Shown piece by piece: positions 63,982 through 64,000 of a stretch of 64,000 nt of DNA. Within the stretch, counting starts at the first letter, position 1. Each line of letters begins with the position of its first letter. The stretch is from positions 1,736,001 to 1,800,000 of the forward strand of contig NZ_CP094533.1 in NCBI RefSeq assembly GCF_022811605.1. The letters run 5' to 3'. This DNA is from Agromyces soli (GTDB lineage: Bacteria > Actinomycetota > Actinomycetes > Actinomycetales > Microbacteriaceae). A program made the translations under genes and the position numbers. A model generated the notes under the pieces. That model had not been told where the DNA came from. It saw nothing but the letters and a program-made list of their open reading frames with translations, and did not search any database.

Positions 63982-64000
63982 GCAGTCGGACCACCCTGAG
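63974..64000 (+). CDS. Start of the next gene in the operon (truncated)
   Basis: An ATG at 63974 opens a new frame (PEQSDHPE so far) eight bases inside the DUF3180 gene, in line with the overlapping style of this operon, and runs off the window. In related genomes a PH-domain membrane protein often follows DUF3180, but nothing here shows this. Confidence 0.45.

Overview
The window is about 64 kb of very GC-rich DNA with almost all codons ending in G or C, dense short-spaced genes, GTG/TTG starts, DUF2510, DUF222-HNH, DUF3180 and DUF3516 proteins, and a folE-folP-folB-folK cluster behind ftsH, hpt and tilS. This combination points to a chromosomal segment of an actinobacterium, most likely of the family Microbacteriaceae. 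No rRNA, insertion sequence, integrase or CRISPR array is visible.

Layout. 1-9.2 kb: small membrane proteins, an AEC carrier, a membrane hydrolase, a DUF3516 Ski2-like helicase, a cupin and an HNH/DUF222 nuclease with an SOS-like box. 9.2-18.2 kb: acetyltransferase, SnoaL-like protein plus self-cleaving P1 peptidase, convergent with an oligopeptide-type ABC operon, and a divergent AraC regulator. 18.3-22.4 kb: a very large secreted nuclease/5'-nucleotidase behind PHO-box-like direct repeats. 22.4-29.7 kb: a six-gene operon (C45 Ntn-hydrolase plus a complete five-component oligopeptide ABC importer) divergent from an RpiR regulator. 29.8-41.1 kb: recQ, a GH3 glycosidase, an acyl-CoA oxidase-sized dehydrogenase, mdh, proline iminopeptidase, a zinc metallopeptidase and small proteins. 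41.2-50.6 kb: a CtpE-like P-type ATPase, an MFS exporter with a CsoR-type operator in its promoter, a DUF2510 protein, an APC permease with a secreted amidohydrolase, and two overlapping TetR genes. 50.7-53.5 kb: a small accessory islet with a phage-lysin-like M23 protein (SOS-like box, apparent internal second start) and five short unknown genes, beside tRNA-Phe, tRNA-Asp and tRNA-Glu. 54-64 kb: conserved core with two coiled-coil cell-wall hydrolases (M23, NlpC/P60), ppa, tilS, hpt, ftsH and the folate operon.

How the genes work together. Two independent modules couple oligopeptide-type import to an autoprocessing amide hydrolase (P1/DmpA type and C45 type), suggesting uptake and cytoplasmic opening of unusual peptides or N-acylated amino acids. 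The secreted nuclease/nucleotidase would scavenge phosphate from nucleic acids. The APC permease plus lipoprotein amidohydrolase looks like a third extracytoplasmic nitrogen-scavenging unit. Many genes carry a TAnnnT -10 element 6-7 bases before the start codon and no Shine-Dalgarno sequence, which indicates frequent leaderless transcription; this was used to choose several starts. The strongest candidate for something undescribed is the islet lysin at 50.8 kb: a possible DNA-damage-inducible, two-start cell-wall enzyme outside a recognisable prophage. All functional statements come from reading the sequence and family knowledge; no database search was run.
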